This document shows, in pieces, positions 13,122 through 24,950 of a stretch of DNA of 64,000 nucleotides. Position 1 is the first letter of the stretch. The number at the start of each line of letters is the position of its first letter. The notes below the pieces were generated by a model. That model worked only from the letters and a program-made list of their open reading frames with translations. It had not been told where the DNA came from and ran no database searches. The translations under genes and the position numbers were made by a program. Source of the DNA: Porites lobata (lineage: Eukaryota; Cnidaria; Anthozoa; Scleractinia; Poritidae); NCBI GenBank assembly GCA_942486035.1, contig CALNXK010000099.1, positions 139,501 through 203,500 of the forward strand, given 5' to 3'.

Positions 13122-13320
13122 CTGTACAGTTGTCCTCCTTATCATGTGGATATTTTAAGGTTTTATAAATTACTCTTTGCCTAGTCTGGTGAGTAAAATT
13201 ACGATTATATATCCTGAAGTTCATTCGTATCAATCTTACGAAATGCCTCTCAGATTGCGCAATGAAATAACGAGAATAAATCATCCCGCCTCGTCACGGC
13301 GTGTCCCACAATAAAAACGA

Positions 13321-13383
13321 TCCCGGGGGGGAGGGGGGCGGTACTCCCTCATATAGGTATGTGCCGCCCCGTTGGTCTGAGTG
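13321..13383 (-). repeat. Fragment of the GGGAGTAC dispersed repeat
   Basis: On the minus strand this short segment reads GGGGCGGCACATACCTATAT, then GAGGGAGTACCGCCCCCC. It matches the end of the longer repeat at 59313-59725 (GCACATATCTACATGG...GAGGGAGTACCCCCTGGG). It abuts the Penelope-like fragment and adds a false Pro/Arg-rich tail to that open frame. Confidence 0.55.
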
Positions 13384-13660
13384 TTGGAATCAGTGTTACT
13401 GTGAGTATTCCGTCTAACCAAGTCCGTGTTGTAATTGTTCTTACTAAAAACGTTGTTAAGATAATGAGTCTCGTCTTGTAGGCTGTCAGGTGAGTCGCAA
13501 ACTAGTTGCGCTCGTCTCGTCAAAGTCCGGATAGTTGTAGCCTTGTGAGAGGTCGGGTTGTGGGAAGACTGGTCTAGTAATCGGTCGGTATGCGTCGGTT
13601 TTCTGCATATAGTCGTTTGTATCTCTCCACGTGCAACGTTCCAGCTTCTCTTTATCATGT
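13384..13660 (-). pseudogene. Penelope-like element RT 3' fragment, inverted
   Basis: On the minus strand the frame shows RKPTHTDRLLDQSSHNPTSH, TLTRRAQLVCDSPDSL and NNYNTDLVRRN, the segment that normally follows the FLDCLVTRDN motif of Penelope-like RTs. That motif ends the plus-strand fragment at 11.5 kb. Either an inversion split one element or two copies lie head to head. No GIY-YIG endonuclease part was recognised. Confidence 0.78.
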
Positions 13661-13673
13661 AATAAGTTGCAAT

Positions 13674-13740
13674 TTATCACGCGATAATTTTTTAAATTTT
13701 CTCATTTATCGAGCGATAAGATTGAGTTATCGCGCGATAA
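13674..13740. repeat. Cluster of three TTATCRCGCGATAA-type palindromes
   Basis: Three 14-bp palindromes, TTATCACGCGATAA (13674), TTATCGAGCGATAA (13706) and TTATCGCGCGATAA (13727), lie within 67 bp. No gene is linked to them. They could be protein-binding sites or part of a transposon end. Confidence 0.6.
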
Positions 13741-14390
13741 CTTATAAATAAGCAAAAAAATTGCCATGTCGCTTACAGGCCACCGTACAAAGCTCCCAGG
13801 TGATCCTGGTCGTTTACAGGGAAGTATATCGGCCGGAAGTCCCATAGTTCAACTCTTGGCCCACTTTTTTCTTTTCCAAAAATATTGCAAAAGTCGGAAA
13901 GGGCTAAAATCGATTTCTACGTCAACATCATCATCATCATCATCATCAAAGGTACAGTTGCTTGAGATCCCTTATAAAGGTAAAATAAAATAAGTGCGGG
14001 CAAACAGTGTGTAAGTGATGCAATTTCCATGCACTATCGATCATGATAACTTCAGATTTTAATTAAACATTCAAATCAATATATTAGATCTCTAAATATT
14101 CTTCTACAGTTTACTTTAGTAGAATTTTGTTGAGTGCTTAACAGTGGGAAACATTTCAGTCATTGAAACAGCTACTTTTTCGATTCGTCATTTCCCGCGT
14201 TCAGAAATCATGGAGCAGCCTCTACCAATGGACAGTTTCTGGAAAGTCATTGGGAGATTTCTGTTTCCTAAGAGGAAAAAAAAACAGAATTGAACAAGAG
14301 AGATCGTGTCGAGATTTGTCTTTGTTCACCTGTTTTATTGTTCATAGAACTAAACAGAAGATTTGTAAAATGGATGGCAACAGATTCGAG

Positions 14391-14685
14391 GATCTAACCT
14401 AGAACTGCTATCGGGATCGAATTCGTCGCGGCCGATTAATGGAATCACTGAGGACTCATTTATTCAGGGTTAGCCTAAGGTAAATATGTTCACACATTCC
14501 AATCAGAATAAGACCTGTTTACGACTGTGTTTATTGTTTTTAACTTCAATTCAGGCACCTGCTATCCGGTATTTGTAAACATTTTACGTTAGGTCGAGGC
14601 TGTCTTGTGTAAATGAGTCTTCAGTGCTTCTATTCAGCGGCCGCGACAAATTCGAAACTGGACTACTGATTAGGTGGCCTGTACT
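14391..14685. mobile_element. Palindromic MITE
   Basis: The two halves of this 295-bp segment are inverted copies over much of their length. CGTCGCGGCCG followed by TGAGGACTCATTTA on the left pairs with AATGAGTCTTCA and CGGCCGCGAC on the right; CTAACCTAGAACTG pairs with the region near 14665-14685. A short loop near 14530 separates the arms. No coding content and no clear target duplication. Confidence 0.6.
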
Positions 14686-15285
14686 GACGATACAATACCA
14701 AAACATTTTACAACCATAAAACTGTAGAAGAGACAGACAATTGAAGGAAACGAATACACATCATATCCACGCATTTTAACGCTTTTGGACGGGTGAGGTC
14801 CTTTTCTTCCCTTTGTAGAACAAGGTTTCAGTTTGATTAATTAAGCTGTTAAGAAGCGTATTCAATAAGCATAGTTCTTTGCAGAGATACCTCATTTTTG
14901 AAATTTTAGCGAATCTTGCAAGGGGTTACACACAAAAACCCTCCTTTTTGGGGGGTTGGGGGGGGGACACTTCAAGATAACATTAAAATTTTCCCGGATT
15001 TCGGTTTCCAAAAACAATAATTTCTCGGATTCTGGCATCCTGATTCTTACATCGGGCGAAAGCACAGTTATTCATTAACAACTAGTTGAATTTCCGCAGT
15101 TAACAAATGAAAAAGGCAGAACTACTTAGATGTACCGTGTTATTCGAAATCATATTTTTAATAATCAAAGACAAGAAAATGAAAACTCACGGCTTTTTCT
15201 TCAGTTTCACTTCAACGCTGAAGCCATTCTTGAGATTCAGGAAGGTGATTTTTTGGCCTGCATCATCCACCCATACGTTAGGCTT

Positions 15286-17853
15286 CTAACTATCCGGGTC
15301 ATCATGAACCATGAGGGAAACGATACTTCGCTGTACTGGTGTCTTCAGTGTGACCCTTATTTTACGCTCTTTGCTCGATGAGTGATACAATTCTTCTTCC
15401 CTCGCGTCATTCGAGTTATTTAAAGGTCGCTTTAATTCAAGATTTATACTTGGAGAGCTGATGCTGAGGTGAATAAACTTCCCAGTCTCCTCAACCATGA
15501 TTAGAATATTTCCTCTGTTGACTTCCGTTACTGGACCATTGGTGGGAAGAGATGTAGATGGTTGGAAAATGACATAGGCAGTAACGGGATGGTTGAGTGG
15601 GGTCCAGGTCTTTGGCAATATGACAAACTGAACGACATGAGCAAACTTACTTTTCTCCAGCACGTTGTAAACTTTCATTTTTGTTTCCTGGGCGGATGCT
15701 GGTTTATATGGTGTTGGAGAATATGTTGGAGTCGGAATTATGACTGCATATTCGTATTGTGAAGGAAAGCCAACATGTTCGAGCCACGCCGTACCGTACT
15801 TCCCGAATGTAGCAGTTTTCCCGTCCTCTGTTTTGGATATTTGATTTTTAATGTGCACCTTTAACATATCCTTACTGGCATCTGGTATGTAGTAAAAATT
15901 CCCTTTTGTGTCAGTAAGCGTCGTAAATTTTTGTCCTTGTTTCGAAGGTGTTGATTTCGAAATAGACGTCGCGAGTCTTTTTACTACCCCATTAATCTTT
16001 ATGGAAAGTGATTCTGTCAGCTTGTCTTGAAAAAGCGTTGTCTGAACGATTTTACCTCCAGTGTTTTTTGCTACTATGTCGCTTCCTAAGCAAACTACCA
16101 AATTTTCAAAAAAGAAAACCGATTTTTTGAACTTGAAATCTATATTTTTTCGCCAATCGCTCAGACTATAGTTTGGCTGTTCAAAATCCATGCCAAAAAT
16201 ACCATTTTCCAAGATACTGGTACCTTTAAACGTGAGACCTCCTGCCAAATCCTTTGGGTTGTAAAACCTTCCTTTTTTCAATTTCAAAGCATTAAGGTCC
16301 AATGCGAGTGTCGTTGCTCCAGGGACTTTGGTCCAATCCCAACCATTTTCGACGTCATGAACTTTAAGGCTTGTTTCACTGTTGGCAATCAGCAAAGCAC
16401 CATGACTGGCAAACATACCAAAAACGTTTTCATTCTTTTTGTTCTCAAAATCCCAGAGAAAACGATTAAATCCCTTCACTGTTACAGCCCAATCTTTGCG
16501 TCGATGGATGGACAGAGCGGCAAAATTCTTGGACCAGTGACCTTCAGGGGAGGACTCGGGATAAATGCCTCTCAATTTAGCATTAGCTTTAACCTTAATA
16601 TAAAGAAAATTTATTATTCATTAAAAATATTTCTCCGTTTCTGATTGGCTAAAATCCCACGCATAATTCATCATAACCAGTTATTGTCGACCAAATTTAG
16701 AAGAATTTTGCGATATGTGAACTGATTACGTCAATCGTGCAGCAAATTTGCCAGATTATTGAACGGTTAACCGAGAAGACCTGGGAACGAGGTTGAGTTG
16801 TTTTGGTAGAGGATACCAAATGGCGGAACATTTCACTCGTTTCACGAGTAGGCGAACTCTTGGCTAAAAATATAGCAAGAACAGCAAGAAGACAACTCGA
16901 CAGACGACATCTCCTATCTGAAGAATATTTGCAGAACTGAAAAACCCTTTATCTCCTAAACTTGCCGATAAATATGCACTATTGAAGATGAACTTAACAT
17001 CGATGAAGGTAAGCATGTTTTAGCTTATTTTTTAACTAGGAATTATTTTGAACGAATTGTAAAAAAATTAGTGAATTCGGCTTTTCTATCACGGAGGGTG
17101 TTATCCGGCCTCGGCGGATAACACCCTCCTCGATCTTCATAATTCTTCAGATGATACGAAAGCCGAATTCAATAATTGCTAATTATTTTTCATTCAAAAT
17201 ATTTCTCTATTTCTGATTTACTAAATGCACACGAATAATTCACCATAACCAGCTACTGTTGACCAAATTTGGAAGAATTTTGCGAATAATCAACCGATGA
17301 CGTCAAAAATGCAGCACAGTTGCAGGTTATTGCACCGTTAACCGAGAAGACCCGAGGACGAGGTTGAGTTGTTTTGGTTGTGAAAAGAAAAATGGCCGAA
17401 CAGTCGGCGGAACATTTTACTCGTTTCACGACGAAATATTCTCTAAAAACATAGCAAAAAGACAACTAGACGGACATCTGCTATTTTGGAGTATATTTGC
17501 AGACCTGAACAGCACTTTATCTTCTAAACATGCACTATCGAGGTGAACCACTTGGGACGCCTCTATACTTTGACTTTTAAATAATTTGTCTTCGAAGAAC
17601 ATGTAAAAAAAAAGAAAAATCGCTAAACTGAAAATGAAATAGTAGACAAAACACGATTTGCAAATTAAATGTCTAATTATGTTTTATACACATTGTTATA
17701 GGACTAATAGGAGCAAAAAAAAGGTTTTGTTAATGACTGATATAATCATCGGAAAAGGCTTATAAGGCCCTAACAAAACAAGGGCAAATTATGCCATAAA
17801 TTTGATAGTAAATAGATTTCCATATGTAAATAATTAACAATTATTCCACGAGG

Positions 17854-17892
<39 letters not shown>

Positions 17893-20800
17893 ATAGCGCC
17901 GAGTTGGCTATAATCATTTCATATCCAACAAGCCCGAGTGGAATAATTGTTTTATTAAAAACGCCCACAAAATCTCGTTGAATCGCCCCGACTAGAACAA
18001 ACCGGAAAAGACAAGGGACTTCCGATATTGACATGTCACACGTCTATCAAAACTGTCAACGCGCGAACCGGGCTCGCCTAGACTGCATGAATGAAAAATC
18101 AAAACATTGTGCGATGAACATTAGTTTTTTAAAAACTCATCGTGATTCTAGGATTTTACACAGCAGAACAGCTTAAAAAACCTGGCAGATAATGTGAAGG
18201 AAAGGAATTTTTAAGTGACAGCCGTCGAAATTACTGTGAATTTGGATTTTCGGTGCAGTTATAAAAGTAAGAACAACGGAGAAAAACCACCGGTATTACC
18301 TCGGTCGCTTGTTATGAAGTTGTTTGAAGCCACAAGCTGGTTTTGCTGAACGAGAAAAGAAGCTATACTGCCGCCTCGATTGCTCTAGTGAATGGCAGCA
18401 TAGCCTGTATTTGTAGCTGGTTACTTGTGATTTATATTCTTGATGTCGGATAAACAAGCTGCAGTTATCTATCGGCGAGTGACTCGATCGGCGAATGGCT
18501 TCGCGATCATGAAGAAACAACACTTGTCTTCTTTCATAGCTGGTCAAGGTACTTTTTGTTCCATGTGTTTTCATGTGTTTTTCGACAAACTTTCAAACAA
18601 GCTCTTGTGGCTTTTTTGTTTGTTTTTGTCTTTTTTCTTTCGTTGAAATTGCATTTCTAGTATTCTAAGAAATGAATTAAAACGATTTGCTTCGGGCGCC
18701 GTTCTATCCTTCGCGAAAAAAAATCTCAGCTAGCTTCCAATTTTAAACTGACGCGTACACCGACCATATATGGAGAACATGGTATATTAGCTCATATACC
18801 ATAACGGCTAAGCCAATCAAAATGCTAGAATTGCATTATCCAATTATTTAGTTTTTAATAATAACTATTATCCCCAAGTGGCATACTGCTCGTGAGCATG
18901 CGGATAGGAAAGTCAGAGATCTTGAATATATCATCATGCGAGAGGGTTTTCATTGCAGTTAAAAATTGGATGGCTAGGTGTTCTCAAACTAGCGGGCTTA
19001 TTTCGCCTCAGAACGAGAACCTTTGAAGCTAAAAACGTCCAAGCGGTTTCTGCAGATGCTGTGTTTTGCTTTCTTAATATTTTTGTCGAGAATGAACGGA
19101 CAAATGCAGAGTAAGTTGGATGAATAAAATACATTTTATTTCAACGCGCATGTAATAGAAGGTTGGTTGTATTAAAGCGCTAACTGTGTTCGCCGTAGTT
19201 GTCCGATTACTCATTTTCTTCCAACAATGCTTTGGGTAAGAACAATGTTTCAGTTAAGAGGTAGTATGTCAGCTCTCTTCCGCTATTTGTGCGTTTACGT
19301 TCACAAATGTGTTAGCCTATCATTTTAGCATTAAATTTGACCAACTTTTGTGGAGCGATTTCTACGGTCACGATTGCCTTCAAACTTGTAGACATAAAAC
19401 TAGAGAGCTCTGAGACTTATTTGCAGAAGTTAGGAAAAAATCTGTCGTGGGATTTCGAAGTTATTTTCATTTTTCGTAAAAATGAGGTTTTAAATATATG
19501 CCGATATCTCAAAAGTTTTTATACCTATAAGAAAATAAATAACATTTTCTTAAAGTTCCATCATTATTTATTAAGGATGCAAAAAATCGTAGAAATCGGT
19601 TGAATCTTTCATTCTGAAAAACGCGAATCAAAAACATAGCCATCACTCATATAAATAGGAACGGGCCACCTTAAAAGGTACGATTTGATTGACAGATCAA
19701 ATACGCAAAAGTTTAAAATAGATCTTTTCTTCTCAGGTATATTGCTCACTTCTTCCAAATTTGGTCAACGCCACTTCGTTATGGAGAATTGGTAAAATCC
19801 AGCTAGTGGTCTATTATAAATGCTGCGTTCTGATTGGTTCAGCTATTACCAGGCTATATGTTATAGCCCACTAGTAGCAAAAAGCGCGGGCTTTTTGGCG
19901 GCAAAAAAGGATGTAAAAGTCTATTTTTAACTGGCTAAAGTTGTTTTGTCTGGATATTTTTGAACAACTAGTTGGATTTTACTACTGCAATTATTCCTCT
20001 CGCCAGTCAATGGCCCATTGACTCAGAGCCCATTTGGGCTCGAGGAAAAATTGTCAATTAGCCGGAGGTTTTAAGCCCATCAGAAACGACGAAATATTTT
20101 GAATTAATGACAACAATAGTTATCGAATCAGTGTCAGAAACTAAGGCAGCTGAACTTACCGCTTCCATGATGTCCAGAGAGCCCAAACTGTTGTAATAGT
20201 ACTTCACTTTGTAACCTCCATCTTCCAGATAACTGTTGACGGTTGGGTCGTTATATAACCTTAGAAACATTTCCGGTTTATTTGTGCTAACTGCACTGCT
20301 AGCAGATATTTCTGATTGCTCAGTGCACGGATGGGAAACACTGATGTAAGCAAAGGCAGGTAGTGCAATTAAAATCTTTTTGTTAGAATAGCTTGGCATA
20401 CGTCCGTTAACACTGTTTGGTGTGGAATACTTCACCGCAATTATACGCATCGTTTCAAGTCCCCGTCTGATATTGTTTTCTGACGAAGCCGATAAAGCGA
20501 ATTCAGTTCCACCAAGAAGGTAGTAAACCAAGGCAGCAGTGTGTAACGCCTGAGGCACGTAAGCGGGTCCATAGAAGGCTTTATGGTGATATCCGACAAA
20601 GTCAGGTTTGATGACTCCCCCGAGACCTTCGTTCACAGCCAGAGCGTTGTTCATCCACCGAACTAGGGATTCCATGTCTCGAATTTTGGCTTTGATTTCA
20701 TCATCAGTGCTACTTGGCATTACCAGGACAGTCATCAATCTAAACAACATCAGCGTGATCATTCGGTCAGCAGTCGTTCCTTTGATTTCAAACGAGGGCG

Positions 20801-22795
20801 ATTGATAAATCTCTCCAAACTCATTGAACCATTTGGCTGTCTTTATCAAGTCCAACAATTTGGATTTTTTTTTAAGAGAGTTCTTAATAAGGAACAGACT
20901 ATGCATAAATCCAGCTCCGTTTCGATTCCACTCGTGGTCCAATGATCCAAGGCCACTGCCGTCTGCAAATCCTTGTTGCTTTATATAATCTAGAATGTTG
21001 TTGATCTTGTTTAGACGATGAAGGTTGAGTTTAATTATTGCCTTTTTCACTAGGTCAAGGGTAAGACGCCCTGAAGGGGGAAGGTAGCTTTTTAATTGAT
21101 TTATCATGTTTTGGTTGTCACCTGCAATGGCTTTAAAGGCATTGCCCTTGGCGTCAGAGTTAAGGTCACCCAGAAACGCAGCTACAGTATCTTTTATTTC
21201 TTTGCTTCGAGATCTTATGTAAAATTCAAGTGATAAGGGTAAGAGGATTTTTTCTAAAATGGTACCAAACTTTTCAGAACCTCTGCAGTCTCGGCAGAAG
21301 AGAGGTGGACCTATGACTTTACCACTGATCGAATCCAGGTCTAGTTTATCGTACTCTTCATGTGCCTTTTTGATAATCCTTGAGAGGGAATTCCAACGAC
21401 TCCTGAGAAAGCTGCCACTTGGAAAGTGGGGAGAAGTTTTGTTTTCAGCGCAGTACCAGTTAATCAGACGGCTTTCGATCAATTCTAGGCTAATTTTTTT
21501 GGACTTGTCGACTGTCGAAGGTAATGAAGGAATGGCTTGTTGACTCCACTTATAAGTCTGCTGCCAGGTGTTTCCTATGCCATAGATTTCCAAGCCAAAT
21601 GGACTAATAGGAGGAACAACTTTGTCGCGGGACTGGCCAACAATACTTTTCAGAAACTGAAGAAAATCTATGTAAATTGTGTCCGCCCCGTTAAGGACAA
21701 AGTTGACCTCATTAATTACAGTCGGTTTTTTCAAGCTGGCACTATCAATTTTGCATTCATGGAATTTGACCCACACTCCTCTCCACCCTTCAAAGTCAAG
21801 ATTAGCTTGAAATCTGGCAACAGGTTTTCCAGAATTTTTAAATTCTACAGTTAATGTTTTCCCTGGTGATGGCCTTTCTTTGTAAAACCAAACTTTTACT
21901 CCCCCTCGTCTCAACCAGTCATTTGGAATTTCGGACCCTGGTCGAAGTTTCAAATCCAGTTTCAGGCTAGAGGCACTAAAAGCCATCCACTTCAAAGAAT
22001 GTGAACCATGCTTGACAACAACCATGTTGTTGGATCTTGTTACGGTACCGGACGTTGGTGGAGTGGGCTTGAAACAATTTTCTTCGCCTTTAACCTCGAA
22101 ATCAAATTTCTTTTCATTATTGGAGACACAAGCAGGAGAAACTAACGGGAGAAGAGGTAAACTCATGTAAATGACTTGTTTTTCTTCACATGCTTTATTG
22201 TACAAACCAAAATCAAAGCATAACATGGAAAACAATGGCGCCGCAGTTATATGTTGGAGCAATATGCAACCGTAACGCTGGTATATTGCTCCCAATTAAT
22301 CTGGTCTTTCTAATTTGATCAGCGTCAGCTGGCTCTTAAGAATTAGCCGGAAGATTAAAGACCATCAGAAATGACGAAATATTTTGAACGAATAACAGTT
22401 GTAGGTTTTAGTTTTTACACAAGGTCCAAATGTGACTTTTGTGAACAAGCGTGCATTTTCAATTAGTACAATCACAAGCTTTATACCGAGTCTCGAGAGG
22501 TTGACAAAATTAATGAAGGTACTAGGTGTGCTGGAAGACTTATTCCTGAAAAGAGCCCTTATTGATGTAAGTGATATGACAAAATGGAAATATGAGAAGA
22601 TGGTAATGATGACTGTACTTTATTTAGGTTCTGTGTTTGATGAATAGAGCTTTGCTTTCTTCCTGGAAACGTACCTTGACTCTACATTTGCATGGCGAGT
22701 CAAACAAGAAGTTACCTACCCTGTGCTTGAGCCTGCCATAAGGGAACCATGAACCAAACGTGGTACAAAAGTGAAACAACGAGAAACGTTAACAT
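15286..22795 (-). CDS. Chondroitin ABC lyase-like protein 1 (PL8-type, premature stop)
   Basis: Secreted glycosaminoglycan lyase homologue. Exons (minus): 22720-22795 signal peptide (MLTFLVVSLLYHVWF, then WQAQAQ), 20160-22141, 16593-15286; phases 1 then 0; 1121 aa to the stop. Exon 2 holds the N-terminal domain (FDFE, GGVKVWFYKE, GWRGVWVKF) and the alpha/alpha catalytic domain with DHEWN, HH-K-AFYGPAY (His544/545, Tyr553) and VNGRMP (Arg606). Exon 3 holds the beta-sandwich domain, with WDFEN (candidate Glu736). These match the His/Tyr/Arg/Glu set of chondroitinase ABC. A TAG at 15286-15288 replaces the Tyr codon of the paralogues after DDPDS; the frame continues unbroken for 32 more codons to a TGA at 15187, so the last strand-forming stretch is lost unless the stop is read through. 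Intron 2 (3.6 kb) is full of repeats. Glycosaminoglycan substrate is inferred from the family. Confidence 0.88.
16612..17000. repeat. Dispersed repeat, copy 1 (lyase 1 intron 2)
   Basis: This copy shares an extended block with 17185-17545 in the same orientation: TTGTCGACCAAATTTAGAAG, then GGTTAACCGAGAAGACC, then CGAGGTTGAGTTGTTTTGGT, then a shared 3' part ending near a TGCACTATTGAAG motif. No coding content was recognised. Confidence 0.65.
17030..17170. repeat. Inverted repeat between the two intronic repeat copies
   Basis: GAGGGTGTTATCCG at 17095 pairs with CGGATAACACCCTC at 17120, and GAATTCGGCTTT at 17072 pairs with AAAGCCGAATTC at 17159. The whole is a hairpin-capable stretch of about 100 bp, probably a MITE or the junction of two repeat copies. 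Confidence 0.6.
17185..17545. repeat. Dispersed repeat, copy 2 (lyase 1 intron 2)
   Basis: Direct copy of the repeat at 16612-17000, with small insertions and deletions: TGTTGACCAAATTTGGAAGA, CCGTTAACCGAGAAGACCC, GAGGTTGAGTTGTTTTGG. The short open frames in it are not gene-like. Confidence 0.65.
17837..17954. repeat. 118-bp near-perfect palindrome
   Basis: AACAATTATTCCACGAGGGC on the left pairs with GCCCGAGTGGAATAATTGTT on the right. The inner arms GTTGGATATGA and TAGCCAACGAGGCGC pair with CATATCCAAC and GCGCCGAGTTGGCTA, leaving a loop of about 4 bp. This is a MITE-like hairpin element within lyase 1 intron 2. Confidence 0.75.
18040..20050. other. Remainder of lyase 1 intron 2, repeat-rich
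   Basis: No coding exon was recognised. It holds short inverted repeats such as TGGTATATTAGCTCATATACCA near 18780 and paired motifs near 19780-19890 (CTAGTGGTCTATTATAAATG against the region around TATATGTTATAGCCCACTAG), plus small palindromes near 20010-20040. These look like old DNA-transposon pieces. Confidence 0.4.
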
Positions 22796-22810
22796 GTTTC
22801 TCAAACCTTC

Positions 22811-23494
22811 ATCTGCGTTTAACAAAAGGGAGTGAATGTTATCTTGAAGTCTTTAGTAATATATAGGATGACTAAATATTCAATGCTCAACTTTTTTGTG
22901 ACTTGATTTAATCCCAGTTAGCAATGCGTAGATTTGTTTGAAACAAATCAGTGATAGAACATTAATGTACGAGAGGTAAGAAATGGACAGTTCCTGAGCG
23001 TGCGTGATATCGGAAATTTGAAGAAAAATAAAAGTTAAAAATACAGGTATGGTTAACCTGGGATCATTTTTTCTTCAAGGGAGCGCGCGCGTTCGAAGGT
23101 CGACGCCAAAGAAAGTGCATGGAAAAAATGACCGTCTGGTCATTATATTGTGGATATTTCACACGAAGGGATAAGGGATATCATGGTTAGTGTGGTTATT
23201 ATACACTTGACGAGTATGAATAAGAAATACAGTTACAGTTTTCTTCAGATTTTTAAGCAAACTGGAAAAGGCCTTGCCACTGGTTTATCTCATTAACTAC
23301 GACTGTCTGAAAGTACTAAAAAGCTACCATTCGCTTCACACTGATTATAAATTTTCTATCATAATTTTAAATATCCCATTCTGAAACAGAGGCAAACAAC
23401 GTTCAGATCAATCATATCGTTCCAGGAAGCTAGCGTAGTATAAGAAAGGCTGTCGAACTTATCTTCATCACAAAAGGTAGAAACTCAACTTACC
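22811..23494 (-). other. Probable 5' UTR intron of lyase 1
   Basis: On the minus strand a strong donor (TTTGG|GTAAGT, GT at 23493-23492) lies just downstream of a TATA box, and an acceptor (TTTTGTTAAACGCAG|ATGAAGG, AG at 22814-22813) lies 17 bases before the start ATG at 22795. The ATG directly after the acceptor opens a three-codon upstream frame (ATG AAG GTT TGA) ending before the true start. Confidence 0.5.
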
Positions 23495-23564
23495 CAAAGC
23501 AGTTTCTAGTTTGCTCTGCAGTGCTGCTGGAGACTGAAGGTGAAGCTGATACGATCTGTTGGCG

Positions 23565-23572
23565 TTTTTATA
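23565..23572 (-). promoter_or_regulatory. Putative TATA box of lyase 1
   Basis: TATAAAAA on the minus strand is followed 60-75 bases downstream by a splice donor, leaving room for a short non-coding first exon that starts near 23540. No transcript evidence is available. Confidence 0.45.
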
Positions 23573-23579
23573 GATGCAA

Positions 23580-24950
23580 CCTTACTAGCTTAATCTGATG
23601 TCATATTTATTACAGACAAGTTCCTTCCACGGTCCCAAATCAACACGCCTCCATTGACAGGTACATTGCTTTCATTAGAGCACTAATATCATTTCACTTA
23701 CAGGCGACATGTAGCGTGAATAGACACCCTGTGGCAAATATGGTTCCTTTTTAAAATGATATACTTCCTTTTAAAATAGTTACGTCGTGTTAAATTATGT
23801 GGTAGCTTAATTCTGTTGTTTCCCATCTCTTGGATAAGTAATCAACTTGGAACAAGAAGGGAATATCTCGTGGCTTCCTTTCGTCGTTCTGGCATAATCC
23901 AGGACCCCGCTATCTATTTGTAACTTTGTAGGTTTTAACATATATCTGCTCCTTTCTGAAAGACATGGTAGTTACGACTCTATAATGAATAGCTCCAATA
24001 TCTCTCACGCCGTAACTCTTTTTCTTTCTAACCCTAATCCTTACAGTAAGCATTAATGGGTCTGCATTTCCACTTGGTATGACAAAACCATTTTATAGCC
24101 ATTAGTTTTGAGGACAATCGCAATTCAGTCCAAAGAGGAGTTTGTCTTTTAAACTGGGTTTTTATTCCATTTTTTTTCTTTCTTCCAAGTTGATCTCTTA
24201 ATTATTTGACAGTCAACAGAGTATAAAAGACTACTATTTTAAAAGCGTTCTGTAAAACCCTTGTTAGGTCAACCAACCGCCAGTTGGTATTCCTGTTTTC
24301 TGGAACCATGTTACCAGGCTACCTACTTTCGCAGTACTGTTGCTAAGCATTCAAAACTATCGTGGTGTCAGTAGCTTTTAAATTGCCTGCCTTTACTTAC
24401 AAGCTAACACTATGAATTTTTATTCGTTGTTTTCCCTTTTGGTATCCGATCCAAGGACGTAGTCCTGAAGCCCTACATCTGGAGTAAGGTATATTATCTG
24501 TATTTTAATCCATTGTAAAGCCAAAAATCTTAGGAAACCTTGCTATTGGAAGATTTTATGAAGAGGCTTAGTTTCAAGAAGTAAAAATACACTGCCCTAC
24601 GATAAGAAAATTCAATTTTGGGTTAGAATTTGAGTAAGTTATTTTTAGAGCTAATCGGTTTTCAAGGAACAGAGCAGAACGGAATCGCCGCGAAACCTGC
24701 TTGAGGCCATAACAATATTAAATTGCAGCCGGAGGGGTTGCAACTATATCCATCAAAATGAACTAAAGGGCTATGCCCTGGTATAGTCTTTTTTTTCTTT
24801 ACTAGATTTACTGGGTTCGGAAATAAACAATGTTTGACAAACGTATGTATTTTTTCGGAGCCTCATACATTTGCGTTTCCAAATAAACATCAGTAGAAAC
24901 TAATTCATGTATAATTGATCTGTAATTATCCTGTGCAACCACCTAGTTAC
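23580..24950. other. Intergenic stretch upstream of lyase 1, no gene seen
   Basis: No open frame or exon with convincing splice signals was found. GGACGTAGTCC near 24453 is a small palindrome. Confidence 0.4.
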
